Assembly: GCF_019279795.1 (NCBI RefSeq)
Contig: NC_056732.1
Coordinates: 179,487,113-179,551,112, forward strand
DNA from: Protopterus annectens
Taxonomy: Eukaryota; Chordata; Ceratodontiformes; Protopteridae
Length of the DNA stretch: 64,000 nucleotides
Direction of reading: 5' to 3'
In this document: positions 13,530 to 26,219 of the stretch, piece by piece
Layout: the number at the start of each line of letters is the position of its first letter
Position numbering within the stretch: position 1 is the stretch's first letter
Program-made: the position numbers and the translations under genes
Notes under the pieces: model-generated
What the model saw: only the letters and a program-made list of their open reading frames with translations
Told to the model about the DNA's origin: nothing
The model's database searches: none

Positions 13530-14520
13530 GCTGATGGAGTTGTCTGCAGGGAATCTTTAAAGTCTGTTAACTCATTACACTCCCAGAAAATATGTTCCCA
13601 ATTGCCTCTTTCTTCCCCATGACACTTCCAATATTTGCTATCTACCTGAGGAAACTGCTCTGGAGTCTACTTGAGGTATAAAAATATCTATGTAAACATT
13701 TCCAAGCAAAAATCCTAAATCTTCTAGATTTTGTTGCATATTTGGGAGACAAACATATATCTCCCCATTGTTTCTTTGTGAATTGCTTATCCAGTGTCTT
13801 TTCCCAGTCCTTTCTAACCCCCACTGACTGATTCTTATAGTTATCATGCAATATTGTGTATGGCCTACTAATTATTCCTTTTTAACAGCAGCGTCTGTTC
13901 TAGATTCTACTAAAAACTCTACCAGTATTGGTCTTTTGTTTAGAAACCCTATTTATTTCTCTTTGCCTATACTCTATCAATCCTTGAAAGGGAAGGTAAT
14001 CTGTAACCTGCAGTCCAAATAAATTCTTGTCATCTTCCCATTCCATTAGCTTTCCCTCTCTAGTTAGTTGCTCCCAATACCTTGGCTCCCTTACCAGTTT
14101 TCTCAATTAATTCCAGTCCCCTCTTGCCTACTGTCTGTATCCCTAGTACACCCCTACTGACAGAATCTCCTTTTTCCATTCCTGTGCTGCCTTAGTTCTT
14201 ATAATACGTTCTGCTACTTAATGAATATAAAATTCTGTATGATTATTGTTATTCTCCTTAAAGGTCTGCATCCAAAATCCCAGTCTGTCCTTATTTCTTG
14301 AGCTTCCCCCCTGTTTCATCATCATCCCTTTCCACTTTGAATTATAGGTTTTTCCTTCTGCTATGTATAGGAGCCTTAACTGTGTAGCTCTTCAAATTGG
14401 GCAATCCCAATCCTCCTTGTTCTAATGGAAGATTCAGCTTATCCCCCTTGACTCTTTCTGTCTTCCCCTCCCAGCCAAGATCCTTCAGCTCTTTATTAAT
14501 TGCTATCCACAACTTATCCT
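13530..14520 (-). pseudogene. L1/Tx1-like LINE ORF2 C-terminal remnant
   Basis: The minus strand carries, in order and in changing frames, EQGGLGLPNL (near 14420), a LPFQGL..Y stretch (near 13990), WKCLHRYFYTSSRL (near 13680), and a C-terminal cysteine-rich HIFWEC (near 13580). The GGLGLPNL and terminal CWxC/H/C pattern is typical of the region downstream of RT in L1/Tx1-type LINEs. Many stops and frameshifts show it is dead. Clade assignment is from motifs only. Confidence 0.5.
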
Positions 14521-15090
14521 CTGGTTAATAAAAATAAGCTTGACCTGTCGGTAAGACTAAAGAGAATAAAAACAAGGTTGTATCTTACACATATATAAGC
14601 ACTCTTTTATTTATGAATGTGGGATGCTGGCAAATGCTTTTTTGTGGTCTATCCATGCCATACTCAGATTCTCCCCCTTTTTACAGTTTTCCACTATGAC
14701 TTTATTTAACAGACAGTTTTTTGCTCTATATGACTTTTATTGCTCTTTTGTTCTACTGCCATAATTGAGATCTCTTCTAAATTCCTATAAACTCTGTTGG
14801 CATCAATTCCTGTGTAAAGTTTATATGTCGTCAGAAGGCAAGTTATTTGTCTATAATTTTAGGGTTGCTTGCAGGTTCACTCTTAAGTAGGAGCATTGTT
14901 AGCCAGGTTGGAGTCTGTTTGGGGTGCACATGTAAATAGTTCTTACTCATGGCTAAATCTTCATGTAAAGATGTTACTACTTTTAGCCAGAGGTTAGGTA
15001 CTGCATCTGGCCCTGGAGTTTTCCACTTAGGAGCTTTTCTTAATTTTGCTTCAATTTCTCTGACCGTTATTTCATCCCATTTCATATCCT
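14521..15090 (-). pseudogene. Non-LTR RT fragment, possibly R4/Dong type
   Basis: Minus-strand frames show KTPGPDAVPNLWLK (about 15020-14980), a degenerate ITCLPTTYKLYTGI-like stretch (near 14840), and motif A as ENLSMAWIDHKKAF (near 14670) followed by SIPHS. These spellings resemble restriction-endonuclease-type non-LTR elements (R4/Dong group) more than L1. The remnant contains several stops. It abuts L1-like coding at about 14520, so it is either a second element or the RT of the same one. Confidence 0.45.
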
Positions 15091-15349
15091 GTACATTTAA
15101 ATTATTCTTTATTTTACTACTTTTATCAATTCAAAATCATTATATCCCATAGGATTTGTGTAGATATCGGTTTCTTCTTTTTTTTTAGGTGGGGGGGTGC
15201 TTTAATTCCTTTGGCCTTGTTTCCTAATTCTCTATAAAACTTTTTGGTTCATCATTAAATTGCTTATTTTGCACTTTTCCTTTATATTTATGTACATCTC
15301 TTTTAAGGTTTTCTGCCTGTGCTATCTTTAATGTACAATGTATGTGTCT

Positions 15350-15352
<3 letters not shown>

Positions 15353-15392
<40 letters not shown>
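15353..15392. repeat. (TA)n microsatellite
   Basis: An uninterrupted TA run directly before the foldback element. More TA-rich sequence resumes on its other side. Confidence 0.97.
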
Positions 15393-15394
<2 letters not shown>

Positions 15395-15737
15395 TCTAGG
15401 ACTCTCCATCAAACACGTTTCACCAAAATGTAAACCACCGAACACACTTTATCGTGAAAGTGCATTTATCAAAAATGCACTTTCGCAAAAAAATATATAT
15501 ATTAAAAAATAAAAGACTGCTCACATTTATATGTGTGTTTACCGTGATCTAAGCAGCAATTTGTTTAGTTGTACAATCTACACCACATGTTGATGTACAA
15601 CTAAACCTACATGGAAACAACTGCTTGCTTACTTACCTTCTGGCGAAAGAGCATTTTAGATAAAATGCACTTTCGCAAATTTGAGCTTGCCCATTTACAT
15701 TTCAGTGAAACATGTATTCGATGGAGAGTCCTAGATC
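15393..15737. mobile_element. Foldback MITE-like element in a TA repeat
   Basis: The first 18 bases (GATCTAGGACTCTCCATC) are the exact reverse complement of the last 18 (15720-15737). Weaker inverted homology continues inward through GTTTCAC, AAATGTAAA and AAGTGCATTTT to a central pair TTTAGTTGTACA (15564-15575) / TGTACAACTAAA (15594-15605). The 345-bp unit is thus nearly one palindrome. It contains no coding sequence and is flanked by TA repeats, as expected of a non-autonomous DNA transposon with TA target preference (Tc1/mariner or similar). Confidence 0.75.
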
Positions 15738-15784
15738 CATATATATGTATATAATGTGAGTGTGCACATTATATTTTATGTATT

Positions 15785-15786
<2 letters not shown>

Positions 15787-15840
<54 letters not shown>
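15787..15840. repeat. (TA)n microsatellite
   Basis: An uninterrupted TA run of 54 bases. Confidence 0.97.
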
Positions 15841-15844
<4 letters not shown>

Positions 15845-15954
15845 GATATACACACATAAATATGTATGTATGTAAATATGCAGGTACAAACTGAGTCACA
15901 AATCACGTTTTACATTTGCCATTACTATTTTAGATAATGTAGGTGGTGCTAACG

Positions 15955-16013
15955 ATAATCACCAATGAGTTTGTTCAATGTTTTGTGTTTTGAACAAATT
16001 CATTGATGATTAT
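15955..16013. repeat. 24-bp imperfect hairpin
   Basis: The arms 15955-15978 and 15990-16013 are complementary at 22 of 24 positions around an 11-base loop. It lies between two TA microsatellites and could be the core of another tiny foldback element. Confidence 0.7.
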
Positions 16014-16018
16014 TCATT

Positions 16019-16037
16019 TTGTGTGTGTGTGTATATA

Positions 16038-16136
<99 letters not shown>
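16019..16136. repeat. Compound GT/TA/CA/TA microsatellite
   Basis: GT (to 16032), TA with one TTTT interruption (to about 16082), CA (16083-16100), then TA again. It can fold on itself because GT and CA blocks flank TA. Confidence 0.95.
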
Positions 16137-16190
16137 GCTCAGAACACATTGATTAAATTTAGAGATAGTTACACAAATGAGGGTGTGGAT

Positions 16191-19100
16191 AATTTTATTT
16201 ATTTTTATTTATTTTATTTTACATTTGTTAACCGGGCTAGTCTGGCTGGATACATTGTCCATTTTCAGCAGAGGCCCGAGGAGAAAAGCTCCATTAACAG
16301 ACTAGTAAATTACAATAAAAAGAACAATAATCAAAATCACACTCAACACAGAACACGTCATACATACAAGCAAATAAAGGACAAAGTTGTTATTGGTGTA
16401 GTGAAAAGCAGAAGTATTATAACAAGAAAAAAAACAAAGGAGAGGCAATATTGTTTAGTAGTAATTGAATATAATACGACTGACTTGTAAGGGAGAAGAA
16501 TTGAAATAGGCTGGCAGATAGAGAGTCAAATGAACTGTACATTATTTACAATTTGGGATAGAACAGCTTTTGCCAGAGCACTAGTATAGGAGCGAGATAA
16601 AAATAGAGTGGATTTGCATAAAGTTTGAAAAAGAAGAGATGACAAATTTCGTAGATATAGCATCTAGTAGGAGCAAAAAGTGAAAGAGAGTACTGCAGGT
16701 GGGTTAGGATAGGGAAACCATCAAAGGTTGAGAACAACCAGTATGAGTGAGAAAAAAAAGGGGAATTAGAAATAGGGGAATATATTGCTGAGCTCAGTCA
16801 GGATTAGAGCATGGGCATAGCCAGTGGGTTTGTAAGTGGTTTCTTGTTTGTTTTTTGAAAAGGTGAGATGAGCCTAGGGTGGTCAGGTGTATGGGAAGTT
16901 TGTTCCAATATGATCCTACAGTGTTGGCAAATAAGGAGTCACCTGCTTTATTGTGGGATTTGAGAGTAGTTACTAGAAGCTTATTGGCTGAGCGAAGGGA
17001 AGTGAGATTTTATAAGGGTGATGAGGTTGTTAAGTATGGGTGTGTTGGATGGGTAATGTAGAATTTTATAAGTGATGACTAGTTGTTGTAGAAGTATTAT
17101 GTTCTGAAGTTCTAGCCAATTGAGTTTTTAGATTGAGACAGTGATGAGTACGAAAGGGAACCTGTGGCAAACCTGGCAATACTATGGTATGCTGTGTTAA
17201 GTTTTTGAAGGTTAGCTCTTGAAAGGTTGATAAAAGATGGAGAGGCATACAATAGTGTGGAGATGAGGTGAGTTTGGGCAGAGACACTGGTAGTGGCAGT
17301 AAGAAAAGGCTTTAGTCTGTAGAGGGCACCTATTTTTTTATTAACAGTCTTGATGGTAAGATCAATGTGGTAGTCAAAGGTTAGCTGATTGTCTGTAGTA
17401 ACGCCTAGTAGTTTAGTGGAACAGTCAGGTTTGATGATAGTGCCATTACAGGATATAATGGAAAATTAGATTGGGGCAGATTTAAGGGTGGGGGTGAAGA
17501 GTAGTAATTTAGTTTTTTTGGGATTAAGGAGGAGACAGATGTGTTGGAACCATTTTTCTGCTGCTGTAAAGATTTTTTGGGTGGAGGAGTTGAGTTCTTC
17601 TGGAGATACAGCAGAGCAGATGAGAGTGGAATCATCAGCATACTGTATACAAGTGGTTGTAGGAAGTGAAGTTGGTAGGTTATTAATAAAAATGGAGAAA
17701 AGGAGGGGGCCTAAGATGGAACCTTGTGGGACACCAATAGTGATAGGGAGCTGAGAGGATAGATGGCTGTCCCAGAGGACTGCTTGTTTTCTATCTTTCA
17801 AGTAGGAGTCAAACCATTGTAGTACAGATGGATCAAGTGAGAGGGATTTTAAGGTATCTAGGAGAAGTTGATGGTTCACCATGTCGAAAGCTTTTGAGAG
17901 GTCAAGGAATAATGCAGAGGAGTAGAGGTTGTTATTGCGATTTTGTTGATTACATCTGTGAAGGAGGAGGGCAGTGGAAGTACTGTGGTGGGGCCTAAAA
18001 CCATGTTGTGAGTCTACAGTAGGTTATTTTGCAAGAGATGATACAGGAGCTGATGGTGAATGCACCGCTCCATAATTTTAGATAGTGGGGATAGAAGGGC
18101 TATTGGTCGGTAATTAGAAAGTTCGTTGGAGTTACCTCCTTTATGGAGAATGATATGGGATATTTTCCAGCAGGATGGGATGGTAGATTCAGTTATAGTT
18201 CTGTTAATTAATATTGAGATAGGGTAAGCTATTTCAGCTGCTGCTAGTTGTAGATATTCAGCTGGAAGTTTGTCAGCTGAAGGGTGCAAGGTTTAAGTTT
18301 AGAGAGTAACTTATGTATATAGGTTGTGGAGACTGTATTAAATTTTAGTGTGGGGGTGCTGTTTTATGGAGAGGTTATTTGAAGGGAGGGGGAGTCATGG
18401 TGTTTGCAAGAGAGGAGACTGTTTTAGAGAAGAAGTTGTTGAAGGTATTGGCTATTATATTGGGTTGGGTTTGGGCTAGGCTAGTAGGTGTAGGAGTTTT
18501 GGTGTTCCCTGGTGGAGCAGTTTATTGATTCCTGACCAGAAGTGTTTGGGGTTTTGATTTTGGTTTTGTTGGTACTTCAGGTAGTAATTCTTTTATCCAG
18601 ATAGGTGAGTTTTAGTTGTATTTCTCAGGTTTTTGAAGGTTTGATGGTCAGATGGGTTTTTCGTGGATCTCCATTTTGTCCAAGATTTATTTCTAGCTAG
18701 CATAGTTTGTTTGGTATTTTTTGAAAGCCAGGGGCTGCTTTTGAGCCTATTCTAATTAGTCGGGATGGTGCATGATGCTGGAGAATTTGTAGGAAAGTAT
18801 TGTTGAAGTGGGTAACTGCTTCATCAATTGGGAGGTGTTTTAGAGCTGCCCAGTTATATTCTTTGAGTTCATAACGGAAAGCTGACAGGTTAAAATTTGT
18901 TTTGTTGTATACAATAAGAAGCCTGTTTGGGATTGTTGATTTTTGTTTAGTAATGTAGGTGAGGAGGTGATCACTGATATTGTCAGAGTATTCCAGTTTT
19001 ATAAGAGAGGATTGTTGTTGACCAGTATCCAATCCAGGATGGCTTGTTTATTGGTAGATTTGTGTATTCTAGTAGGGGATGTTATGGTTTGTTGAAAGTT

Positions 19101-19990
19101 AAAAAGGTTAAGGTGATAGGTGGATTTAGGAGTGGTACAGGAGTACCAATCTATATTAAAGTCTCCTAAGATTATGGCTTCTTGAGGAAAGCTACAGGAG
19201 GCCCAGCTAAGAATATTTTCTAGTGTATTTAAGTTATTGCCTGGTGGGATGTAGGAGCATATTATATAAATGGCTTTGTTTTTATTCACTTGAAGTTTGG
19301 TACAGAGTATTTCAGCATTGCCTGGGGAGGGGGGGAGGGAGTCAATTAAGGCTACCTGCATTTGGGATTTATATAGAAAGGCCACTCCCCCACCCTTTTT
19401 GTTAAGGCGATCTTGTCTTAAGGTGCTATAGCCTGGGGGAGTGATTTCGTTGTCTTTGGTAGTTGGTTTAAGCCAAGTTTCAGTGAGGCAAAGAATATCA
19501 AAGGCATAGAAGTCAATTAAAGCATGGAGTTGTGTGATTTTATTATTGATGCTACGAATATTTAGGTGAGCTATAGAGAGGGAGTCATTAGAGAAAGGAG
19601 AGGTAAGGTTGTTGGCAATGTGATTTGCAGGGTGTGGGTGGGAGGATTATTGGGGCCAGGGTTGGGGTGGATGTCCCCATGTAACAGTAGAAGTGTTTGT
19701 GGAATATGAAATATCTTTGAGTGTTTGTATGGTATAAGATAAAGCCGTCTTGTGGTTAGAAATCTGATATGGTGTAATTTGTGGTAGAGAGGGGAAGGTA
19801 GGGGCAGGATGATAGGATATTAATATGTGTTTGTTCAGATAGAGGAGGTACAGAGGTAGTGTGTTTGGCTACATTAGGAGATTGGCTGAGGGTAAGATAT
19901 TCAGATGAAGTACATGTGTAGTGTAAAAGAAGGATGTTAAGGAGCAGTAGGGAATGCAAAAGTTTGAGGCTTAAAGGCATGTTTAGAGAG
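16191..19990 (-). mobile_element. Decayed L2-like LINE
   Basis: Read on the minus strand: endonuclease and RT coding, a C-terminal ORF2 domain, a short 3' UTR, the terminal motif CCCGGTTAACAAATG, then an AAATAAA-type tail at 16191-16221. This 3' end is shared with the LINE at 41158-41700 and with the SINE at 141-362. The 5' limit is uncertain: sequence up to about 20760 is G/A-rich without coding signal and could be 5' UTR or host DNA. Confidence 0.8.
16800..19640 (-). pseudogene. L2-like ORF2 (endonuclease and RT), broken
   Basis: An AP-type endonuclease opens near 19630 (NIRSIN, then LTETWLKP) and continues through KKGGGVAFLYKS, GDFNIDW and a DWIL motif to about 19000. RT begins near 18290 with NYRPIALLSPLSKIMER, then motif A LDLSKAFDMVNH (near 17890), GVPQGSILGPLLF (near 17730) and the active site YADD (near 17640). 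A thumb and C-terminal region (LPGLPQVPFRTHH, NKLPIH) reaches about 16880. There are frame changes or stops between nearly every block. The enzyme family copies RNA into DNA at an endonuclease nick; this copy cannot make it. Confidence 0.85.
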
Positions 19991-21859
19991 AGCTGATAGC
20001 AAGTGTAGTACTAGGTAGTTTAGGAGGGTGGAGAGTGGTGTGGCAGTCAGTTAGAGATCAGGTGAATGGGTAAGGTGGTAGGAATGGAGTAAAGAGTTAT
20101 TCAGTTAGGGTGGGGCAGGAAGTGAGACAAATGGAGGTGTGGCAGAGTAAGTATAAAGGTAGGGACCCTGGGGTGGGTGGGAATTGGGGTAGGGAGGGGA
20201 AGAGCCAGTGAGGGAAATCAGTGGCAGAAAACAATCAGAGAAGAAGAGAAAACACTATATTTGGTGTAGGGTAGGGTAAGCAATGGCGTTAATGTGCAGG
20301 GGATGTATGGTGGATAGGGAGAGTAAAAAAGTAGATGATAGCTAGGTAAGGTGACACAGGTGATAGTAATGGAAAAAAGAGGGGTTTAGGTGTAGGGGAT
20401 AGCAGGAAGCAGAGGTCTACTGAGGGAATAAGGAAAAATTGTGTGTCCCACAGTAAGCGGGCGCCACCTGGTGGCAAGACTAGGAATTGAGAGACACAGC
20501 AAACAGAGTGTTCCTCAAGTGAAAAAGTTTGGGAAGGGGGGAGAGTTACCTCAGGGATAGAGCTGGAGAAGGAGGGAAAGAGAGCAGTGAATTGAGTATT
20601 ATAGGAGGAGGGGGGGGTAGGCTGCTGGTTATCCTGGGAGGGAAGTCAAATAATCTGGAGAGTAAGATTAAACAGTACAAGAGTAGGACATACTTTCAAA
20701 AGGTCTACAGAGGGTAGACGGTCTTAGTGGGAAGGACGTTAAATCCTATTCAGGATTGTGTTCCTTAGTTTGATATCCACAGGGCCTCTTTAGCAAGGGT
20801 AGGAGAGGAAATTCAGTTGTGCAGGCTGGTAAATATATAGAAAGAGAGAGAAGACAAATATAAGTACATTTAGCAATCATGGAAGCATGCAACAAAATAC
20901 CCAGAACATGTGGAAGTCAAGGACAGTACAGTAATGTGGTGCAGGCTACTCAGCCCCCAGATGTACTAAAAGTATAATTCCGCAGTGTAGGATAACAGCA
21001 GAACTGTTTGTGTTGTTGGGAAAGTGAACTGACAGAAAACTATGTATACAGTGTATGAATGTTGTACTTCATGGCATAATATTATTGTATTCCATAATCA
21101 GTCATTATGGCTACATTACCCTTTAATGTTTAACTGAGCCTCACCATTTTGCCAGACATTTGCACAGACCTAAAATGTGACAGCAACACACTGGCCATAC
21201 CTTGTGCGTACTGTTGTGGACATTTGACAAGGTGATGGCAGTCCTATACTTGGACTGAGACAACACGTTCTTGTTTTCATTTGATGCATTCAAGTATTGG
21301 GTGTAGTGTAGCACTTTGTCTTATCATCAGTGCATAGCAATTAGACCAATCCCCAGATGGTGACATATTGAGTGGGAACACTGTTCTGTCACTGGCATGA
21401 TATCTGCAGTCTAGCTGTCTAGACAGTTCATTTTGTGTGAGTAGACTATTTCTCATTCTGGGGGTGGGGTGTGCTTGTATGGTTTGGGTCATCCAGAAGT
21501 GCACTGGCAGGCCTTATGTAAATGTTGTTGCTCATTCATGTCATGCTAAGGACTTCCAGGATGACAGTACTGCATCTATATATGTTTTTAGGTTTTGTCA
21601 CTTCTCTGAACTACATAACACTGTGTTATGTGATGCTGTCATGCAGCCAATGTACAGACGTGATTAACAGGTCTGTGAATACCATTCATCGGTCTGGTCA
21701 AGTATACTGGTTTGCTAGCATGTGGTGATGCCAAAATGAAAGAAGTGTGCACAGTTAGGTTCATAGACTCATGGTTTGACATTAGGTCTATTGATCCAGA
21801 GGAGCATCAGTAGCCTGGCCACAATATCCCATATTGTAAATACATAGTGGCATGACTAA
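19991..21859. other. Unassigned DNA
   Basis: The first 770 bases are rich in GGGG/AGTG-type sequence on the plus strand, possibly the 5' UTR of the LINE on the minus strand. The rest shows no protein motif or known repeat that I can recognise. Confidence 0.4.
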
Positions 21860-22690
21860 TGTATACCTAGTTTTAGGCCTCTCTCAATGACAGCATCAGG
21901 GGCCAGACCTGGGCTGCAATTATGATTCCCCATCCATGCATCCAGGTTAAGCTTGAAGAGTGTCAGGGAGCTACTTTGTTTATATCCAAAGGAAGTCTAT
22001 TTTGTTACTGGGGTATTCTCTGAGATATAAATAGCTATCTTTCCAGCAGGACCTATTTATGTTATGGTGAAAGAATTCTCTTGAGCAGGTGTTTACAATG
22101 TTACTAGTTCTGCAGATGTGCAACAAGTGTCAGTGGACTGGAACTTTGAAGCTATGCTGGTCAGACAGAGATTACCTCTCCAGAGTCTATAGGAAAACAA
22201 AAAAAGACAAAGTGCTTTAAGGCTGCCTGGGTAGCTCAAGAAAGATATACACTTGATCATTTTAATGAGGAAACAATGCAGCCTATCAAGGTCATGTGCT
22301 TAGATAAGTACATACCAAAGGGGATATTATACTCTGTTAATCATCCCTGGTGATTAGGTAAAAGGATTTTCTAACATTAGTGGATACATAACGATAAAAG
22401 GATACCTAATTGTCAGTGAAAGTGCTTGAGTCTCTAATGACTGAGTCAGTTTTGGCTGAAGACATAGTGCTGGTGCTGCATTTCTTGGCATGTAGTTTTA
22501 GGCTGTACTTCAAGCACCACTTATTGCTGCATGCTAGTTCCTTCTGAAAATTCTGGAAGTCAGATGGTGAGGTAGAGACAACTCCAAATGTGGTCAGCTA
22601 CAAGTTCTTGATGTCAGCCTTAATACTGTAGAAGTAAACCAGTGGCTCTGGAATTGATCACTGTAGAATACCACATGTACTTGTATTGTA
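21860..22690 (-). pseudogene. Highly decayed CR1-like LINE, minus strand
   Basis: The stretch 21920-22020 resembles, base by base with many changes, the 3' region of the CR1-like LINE near 37395-37450 (shared CCCATCCA, then GAGxGTCAGGGAG). Near 22650 the minus strand reads a degenerate G-I-x-Q-G-S-I-x-x-P-L, the RT motif after the catalytic palm. Stops are frequent. It abuts a plus-strand fragment of the same family at about 22690. Confidence 0.4.
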
Positions 22691-24650
22691 TTGCTGTCCA
22701 AGACCAAGAAGAAACAGGTGCCCAATTGGAAGCAACGTCTCCTTAGCCCGAACAAGCAAACAAGAGTACTAGTAAAATCCTCCAAAGCAAACTTCAAGTC
22801 CAAATTGGCCACATTTACTAGAGACAATCATAAGGCCTTCTTCACATATGTCCACAACCTCAAGGAAAGCGCCCAGATCTGTTCAGAACTGGTGGTCAAG
22901 GACACCACATAAACAAATGCCGTAGATATAGCAAACTTGCTGGCTGACAGATTCAGTGAAAACTTTGCCCCTCTGTCTCCTCAACAGTAAATCAGGACAT
23001 CCCCAGTCCCTTCCCCCTTCCCCTTATATCTAGGGAACAGGTCATCACTGCTCCCTCAAAGGCAAAAAATACAGCCTCCATGGGACCCGATAACATCCCA
23101 GGCTGCATCCTATATGAACTCAGGCATGAACTTGCAGCACCATTAGGCACGTTATTCAACCAAAGCCTGAGTACTGGCTTTGTCCCAGCTGATTGGAGGA
23201 CAGCTACTGTCATCCCTTTACACAAAGGTGGAATGTCCACTGATCCAGAAAATTATAGACCCATCAGCCTAACTAGCCTGCTCGGCAAGGCCATGGAATA
23301 GATTATCATGGACCTCATTAACAAGGACATTAGCAACCTCCAAATACTTGATTCCACACAGTTTGGCTTAGTCAAGGGGAGGTCATGTCTGCTAAATTTG
23401 GTCGACTTCTTTGAGATAGTCACCAAAGTCATGGACGAGGGGAAGACTGTGCACACTGCCTACCTTGACCTGGTCAAAGCCTTTGACACTATTCCTCACT
23501 CGGGCATAATAGATAAACTCTCTCAACTAGGCACCAATCCATATGTTACCAAATGGGTAGCAAACTGACTCACCGATAGAACCCACATAGTCAAAATAAG
23601 GGAAGCCACCTCAAGCAGTAGACCTGTAACAAGCAGCGTACCCCAGGGTTTGGTCTTGTGGTCTCTGTTATTTGGGATCTACTTTTCTGAGGTGCAGGCC
23701 AAAATCAGTGGGTTATGGCTGACCAAGTTTGCAGATGACTGCAAGCTGGGTGCTGTCATCAATTCCTCTAGTGATGTGGACTTCCTCCAAGAGGGTCTCA
23801 CTCAGACAGATGACTGGTGCCAGAAACATGGACTCAAGCTGAATACCAAAAAATGCATCATCATCCCCTGTGGGGAGAGTGACGTCCCCACAAATTATCA
23901 CATTAATAACAATATCCTAAGCACTCAATAAGTTGTGAGGGATTTGGGCACCCAGGTTGATTATAACCTGACTTTTGACCACCATGTTGCTTCCATGGTA
24001 CGGAAAGCCTTCTACATGGCCCACCTCATAAGTAAGGATATCTCATCCATGGATAATGAGGTCACAACATCTCTGTATTCCTCTCTTATAAAGCCCATTA
24101 CTGAGCACAACGCACCTTTTGGCATGTACCTCACAAAGCACATGCAGCAGCTGGGGAGACCACAGAGGTTCCTCACCAGGAGAATCCAGCACCTCAAACA
24201 TCTACCATTACACAGATAGGCTAAAAGCCCTATCCCTCTACTCAGTTTCATACAGACTCATCAGAGGTGACCTCTGTCTGGCATACAAGGTAATCATGGA
24301 CCCCACCTTGATGGGACTGCTGCATATCCGCAAGTCTAGCTCCACTCGAGTAACCTGCAAACATGGCCTCAACCTAGTCTGTGACATCAATAAGACTTGT
24401 TGGCAGGACAGATTTGTGTCCCAGAAACATCCTCATCTATGGAATAGACTCCCTCTCCACATCAAGCAGAGTCCCTTATTATCCCTTTTTAAGCGCAACC
24501 TGGATGACTGGATGGGAATCAGAAAATATACCCCTGGGATTTCACCCATGTCCTTCCTGGACATGGGCATTGGGTGCTAACTTGTCTAAACATGGGCTAA
24601 AGTCTTGGTTAGGCTTTTAAGGGCCTCAGGGCCAATAGCCTAGTAACCTC
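22691..24650 (+). pseudogene. CR1-like LINE ORF2 fragment (RT)
   Basis: A 5'-truncated copy starting in the endonuclease-RT linker (KSSKANFKSK, then NHKAFFTYVHNLK). RT follows: MGPDNIPGCIL (23080), NYRPISLTSL (about 23250), AYLDLVKAFDTIPH (about 23460), a degenerate PQG motif (23640) and the active site FADD (near 23730). The C-terminal part passes APFGMYLTKHMQQL (24110) and an RLIRGDLCLAYK stretch. Internal stops at about 22912, 23301, 23568 and 23931, plus a frame change near 24210, show it is inactive. It ends in the family's 3' sequence GGCCAATAGCCTAGTAACC at about 24630-24650. Confidence 0.88.
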
Positions 24651-24894
24651 CTATGTTCCTAAATACTCTTTTTGAAGAGTTGGCTATATAGCAGGTAAAA
24701 TACCAGTTTATAATGAAAGTAGTAACCTTGAATTGCACTTCTAAAACAGTTATGTGCACTGCATACATAGTTTCACCAAAAGACCTGCATTATCAGATAT
24801 ATGGCATATCTGAAATTTGTAGACATTCAAGAATGCCTAGAATTTCAAGTCTGTCAGTAACACATGTAGAGACTATTTTCAAACCACATGAATA

Positions 24895-25154
24895 TGTGGT
24901 GCAGCGGTAGCATTGTTGCCTCACAGCAAGAGGTTCTCCCATTTGATTCTCGGCTGGAGTGCCTTCTGTGTGGAGTCTGCATGTCCTCCCTGCGGTCGAG
25001 TGGTGTTCAAAAGACATGTGTGAATGGTCGTGCCTTTGTTGAAGGTTGGGCGTCGGGCTGGCACCTACACACCGTAAAAATTTACTGCCAATCATTAGCG
25101 GACCGGAGTTCCGCTGTGGCGACCCCTAAACGGGAAAAGCCAAAAGAAGAACAA
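24895..25154 (+). repeat. tRNA-derived SINE, V-SINE/HE1-like
   Basis: The head GTGGTGCAGCGGTAGCA contains a good pol III A box; CATTTGATTCTCGG follows as a degenerate B box. The body has TGTGTGGAGTCTGCATGT, and the 3' end has CGCTGTGGCGACCCCTAAAC followed by AAAGCCAAAAGAAGAAC. From memory this head, body and tail are typical of SINEs abundant in fishes (V-SINE/HE1 group). The copy is moderately diverged. Confidence 0.75.
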
Positions 25155-26219
25155 CATGAATATAAACCTAGATTATGTGTTACATATATACATACACAGA
25201 ACAATAGCTACTGTTACTTGTCAAAATGTAGGGTTATCGATGGCATGAGAGTTTGGTTGCAGTACTTAATTTTTACTGTCTTAGTAAAAGTACCCCTCTA
25301 ATTACCTTCTGTAATATACTAGGAATGGTACTGAAAAGTATATGGGAAATGTGTAGATTGCACTTGCTTCAACTTTCAAATCCTAATCAGTATAAAATAA
25401 CTGTACTTCAGTCAAACATTCAGGAAAGATGTGAAAGTTGAAAACATTTACCACAATGAATGATAGAAAAAAGTGAGAAAAGAATTCCAGTAGGATGGAA
25501 TCACTATTAGACAAATAGTTACGGTGTGATTTCTGAAGGACAACATAACAGCATCAGCTAATGAGAAAAACACTTTTAGAACACTGATTAGATTCAGTTC
25601 CAAAGCTGCATGACATTTTTAGAGAAAAGATGCAAAATATTTTATTCTTTTAGAATATTTGGACATTTGTTACTCAACATGTTTCTTTGCGAGGCACAAC
25701 TGTCCCAAGCAATGCTATGCTGTAAAATGAGGGAAAATCTGAATGATTATAAAAGTGTACTGACATCAAAACACACACACACTAACAGACCATATGAAAA
25801 ATAATTGCCACTGGAGGGAAAATATTTGTGACAGCAAGCATGAAAAATACTATTGCCTAAGCTTAAATAATTATTAGACAGTTTTGCAAAAACAAGTACA
25901 TACTAAAGTACCTGTCATTTCATTGCTAAAGAGGCTCCAGGTCTGTCTGTGACAAGATAGCATCTCTAGCTGAGTAAAATCCAGTCATTCAGCAATTCTA
26001 ATTACTCATGAGTGGGGGAAGGAAAATAAAAATGGACAAACTAAGCACAGCCTCTAACAACCCCCACTGAGAGTTTGTGTAATCTGACCTTCAGTATGCT
26101 AAAAAGACTCTGTGAAAACCTTGCCACTTGGTGAACATGTGACTTACAGAGTACTAAAATGTAAACAAACTCCTCTAGCAAAAAATCTGAGATAGCGTCC
26201 CTTTAAGAATTAATGAGAA
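25155..26219. other. Unassigned AT-rich DNA
   Basis: No reading frame with a recognisable motif and no clear repeat family. A short (CA)n is at about 25770. Confidence 0.45.

Noticed and set aside
15978..16490. 170-codon plus-strand frame at 15978-16490
   Set aside because: It is built from TA/CA microsatellite and the antisense of the L2-like LINE 3' UTR.
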